Below are positions 6,012 through 6,292 of a stretch of 6,292 bases of DNA, piece by piece. The stretch is from Thermogutta sp. Its GTDB lineage: Bacteria; Planctomycetota; Planctomycetia; Pirellulales; Thermoguttaceae. The stretch is from positions 1 through 6,292 of the forward strand of contig NZ_JACIYL010000203.1 in assembly GCF_014359955.1 (NCBI RefSeq). The letters are read 5' to 3'. The notes beneath the pieces were generated by a model. It saw only the letters and a list, made by a program, of their open reading frames with translations. It had not been told where the DNA came from and did not search any database. The translations under genes and the position numbers were made by a program. How positions within the stretch are numbered: the stretch's first letter is position 1; the number at the start of each line of letters is the position of its first letter.

Positions 6012-6292
6012 ATGCTGCCAGAAAAGAAGTGGATCCTCGATATGACGGATGGATTTCGGCCGACGGCAGTCGTCGGGGCTGCTGCCGAATTGGGGTTGTT
6101 CGACCTGATTCCGGACGAGGGAATTACGGTCCCAGAACTGGCCCGCAAATCGAACGCGTCGGTCCGGGGCCTCCAGGTGCTGGCGGATGCCCTCGCCGCG
6201 CTGGAGGTGCTGGAGAAAAAGGAGGACCGGTATTTTGTGCCGCCGAAACTGCGGCCGGTACTCAGTGAAAACAGCCCGGACACAGCCATCCC
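6012..6292 (+). CDS. O-methyltransferase-like protein, N-terminal dimerisation domain (runs off right edge)
   Basis: ATG 6012-6014 follows AAAGGGAG (6000-6007) and opens 93 codons to the window edge. The translation begins MLPEKKWILDMTDGFRPTAV. It then shows VGAAAELGLFDLI, TVPELARKSNASVRGLQVLADALAALEVLEKKEDRYFVPPKLRPVL. This is the winged-helix dimerisation domain of SAM-dependent O-methyltransferases of the hydroxyneurosporene / acetylserotonin methyltransferase type: helix AxxLGLFD, the LA..S..S.RGL..LLDAL pattern, then the wing ending in a Y-x-x-P-like strand. The SAM-binding Rossmann domain would start beyond the window, so catalysis is inferred and the substrate is unknown. An alternative is a free-standing regulator with the same fold. 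It lies 123 bases after the LRR lipoprotein on the same strand and may share its transcript. Confidence 0.72.
   Translation, partial: MLPEKKWILDMTDGFRPTAVVGAAAELGLFDLIPDEGITVPELARKSNASVRGLQVLADALAALEVLEKKEDRYFVPPKLRPVLSENSPDTAI

Overview
The window reads as GC-rich bacterial chromosome, most likely from a planctomycete (Pirellulales-like). That guess rests on three things: a lipoprotein built of 24-residue leucine-rich repeats of the 'TDAGL' type, an LL-diaminopimelate aminotransferase, and a stand-alone PolB-type exonuclease beside TPR and outer-membrane proteins. This is inference from family distribution, since there is no rRNA or marker gene here. I see no tRNA, rRNA, CRISPR array, transposase or phage gene.

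Layout. Bases 1-335 (minus) hold the N-terminal part of a TPR protein that runs off the left edge. Bases 336-815 are a 480-base gap between divergent genes. It carries a G8 run, a cluster of overlapping inverted repeats and a good sigma70-type promoter (737-766) facing right. Bases 816-1997 (+) encode a secreted protein with a proline-rich linker and an eight-stranded outer-membrane beta-barrel. Its 5' end is odd: the only strong ribosome-binding site lies before ATG codons that are out of frame with the barrel. The gene ends at a hairpin (2014-2039) and meets a convergent pair on the minus strand: a predicted 3'-5' exonuclease (2106-2954) and, upstream of it, dapL (3104-4336), which makes LL-diaminopimelate for lysine and peptidoglycan.

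A second divergent gap (4337-4844) holds the most interesting non-coding structure. This is a 73-base element (4668-4740) of two 24-base inverted arms, each folding into a perfect 7-bp hairpin. The arms differ at three stem pairs, and every change is compensated. It looks like a REP/BIME-type or small MITE-like repeat. Next comes a strong promoter (4772-4800), then a lipoprotein with ten exact 24-residue LRR units (4845-5888, +). The window ends inside a gene (6012 onward, +) for the winged-helix dimerisation domain of an O-methyltransferase-like protein.

The genes do not form one pathway. Two encode envelope proteins (barrel, LRR lipoprotein), one makes a peptidoglycan precursor, and the rest are unlinked. 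I found no convincing new multi-gene system. The leads are the covarying palindromic element and the frame puzzle at the start of the barrel gene.
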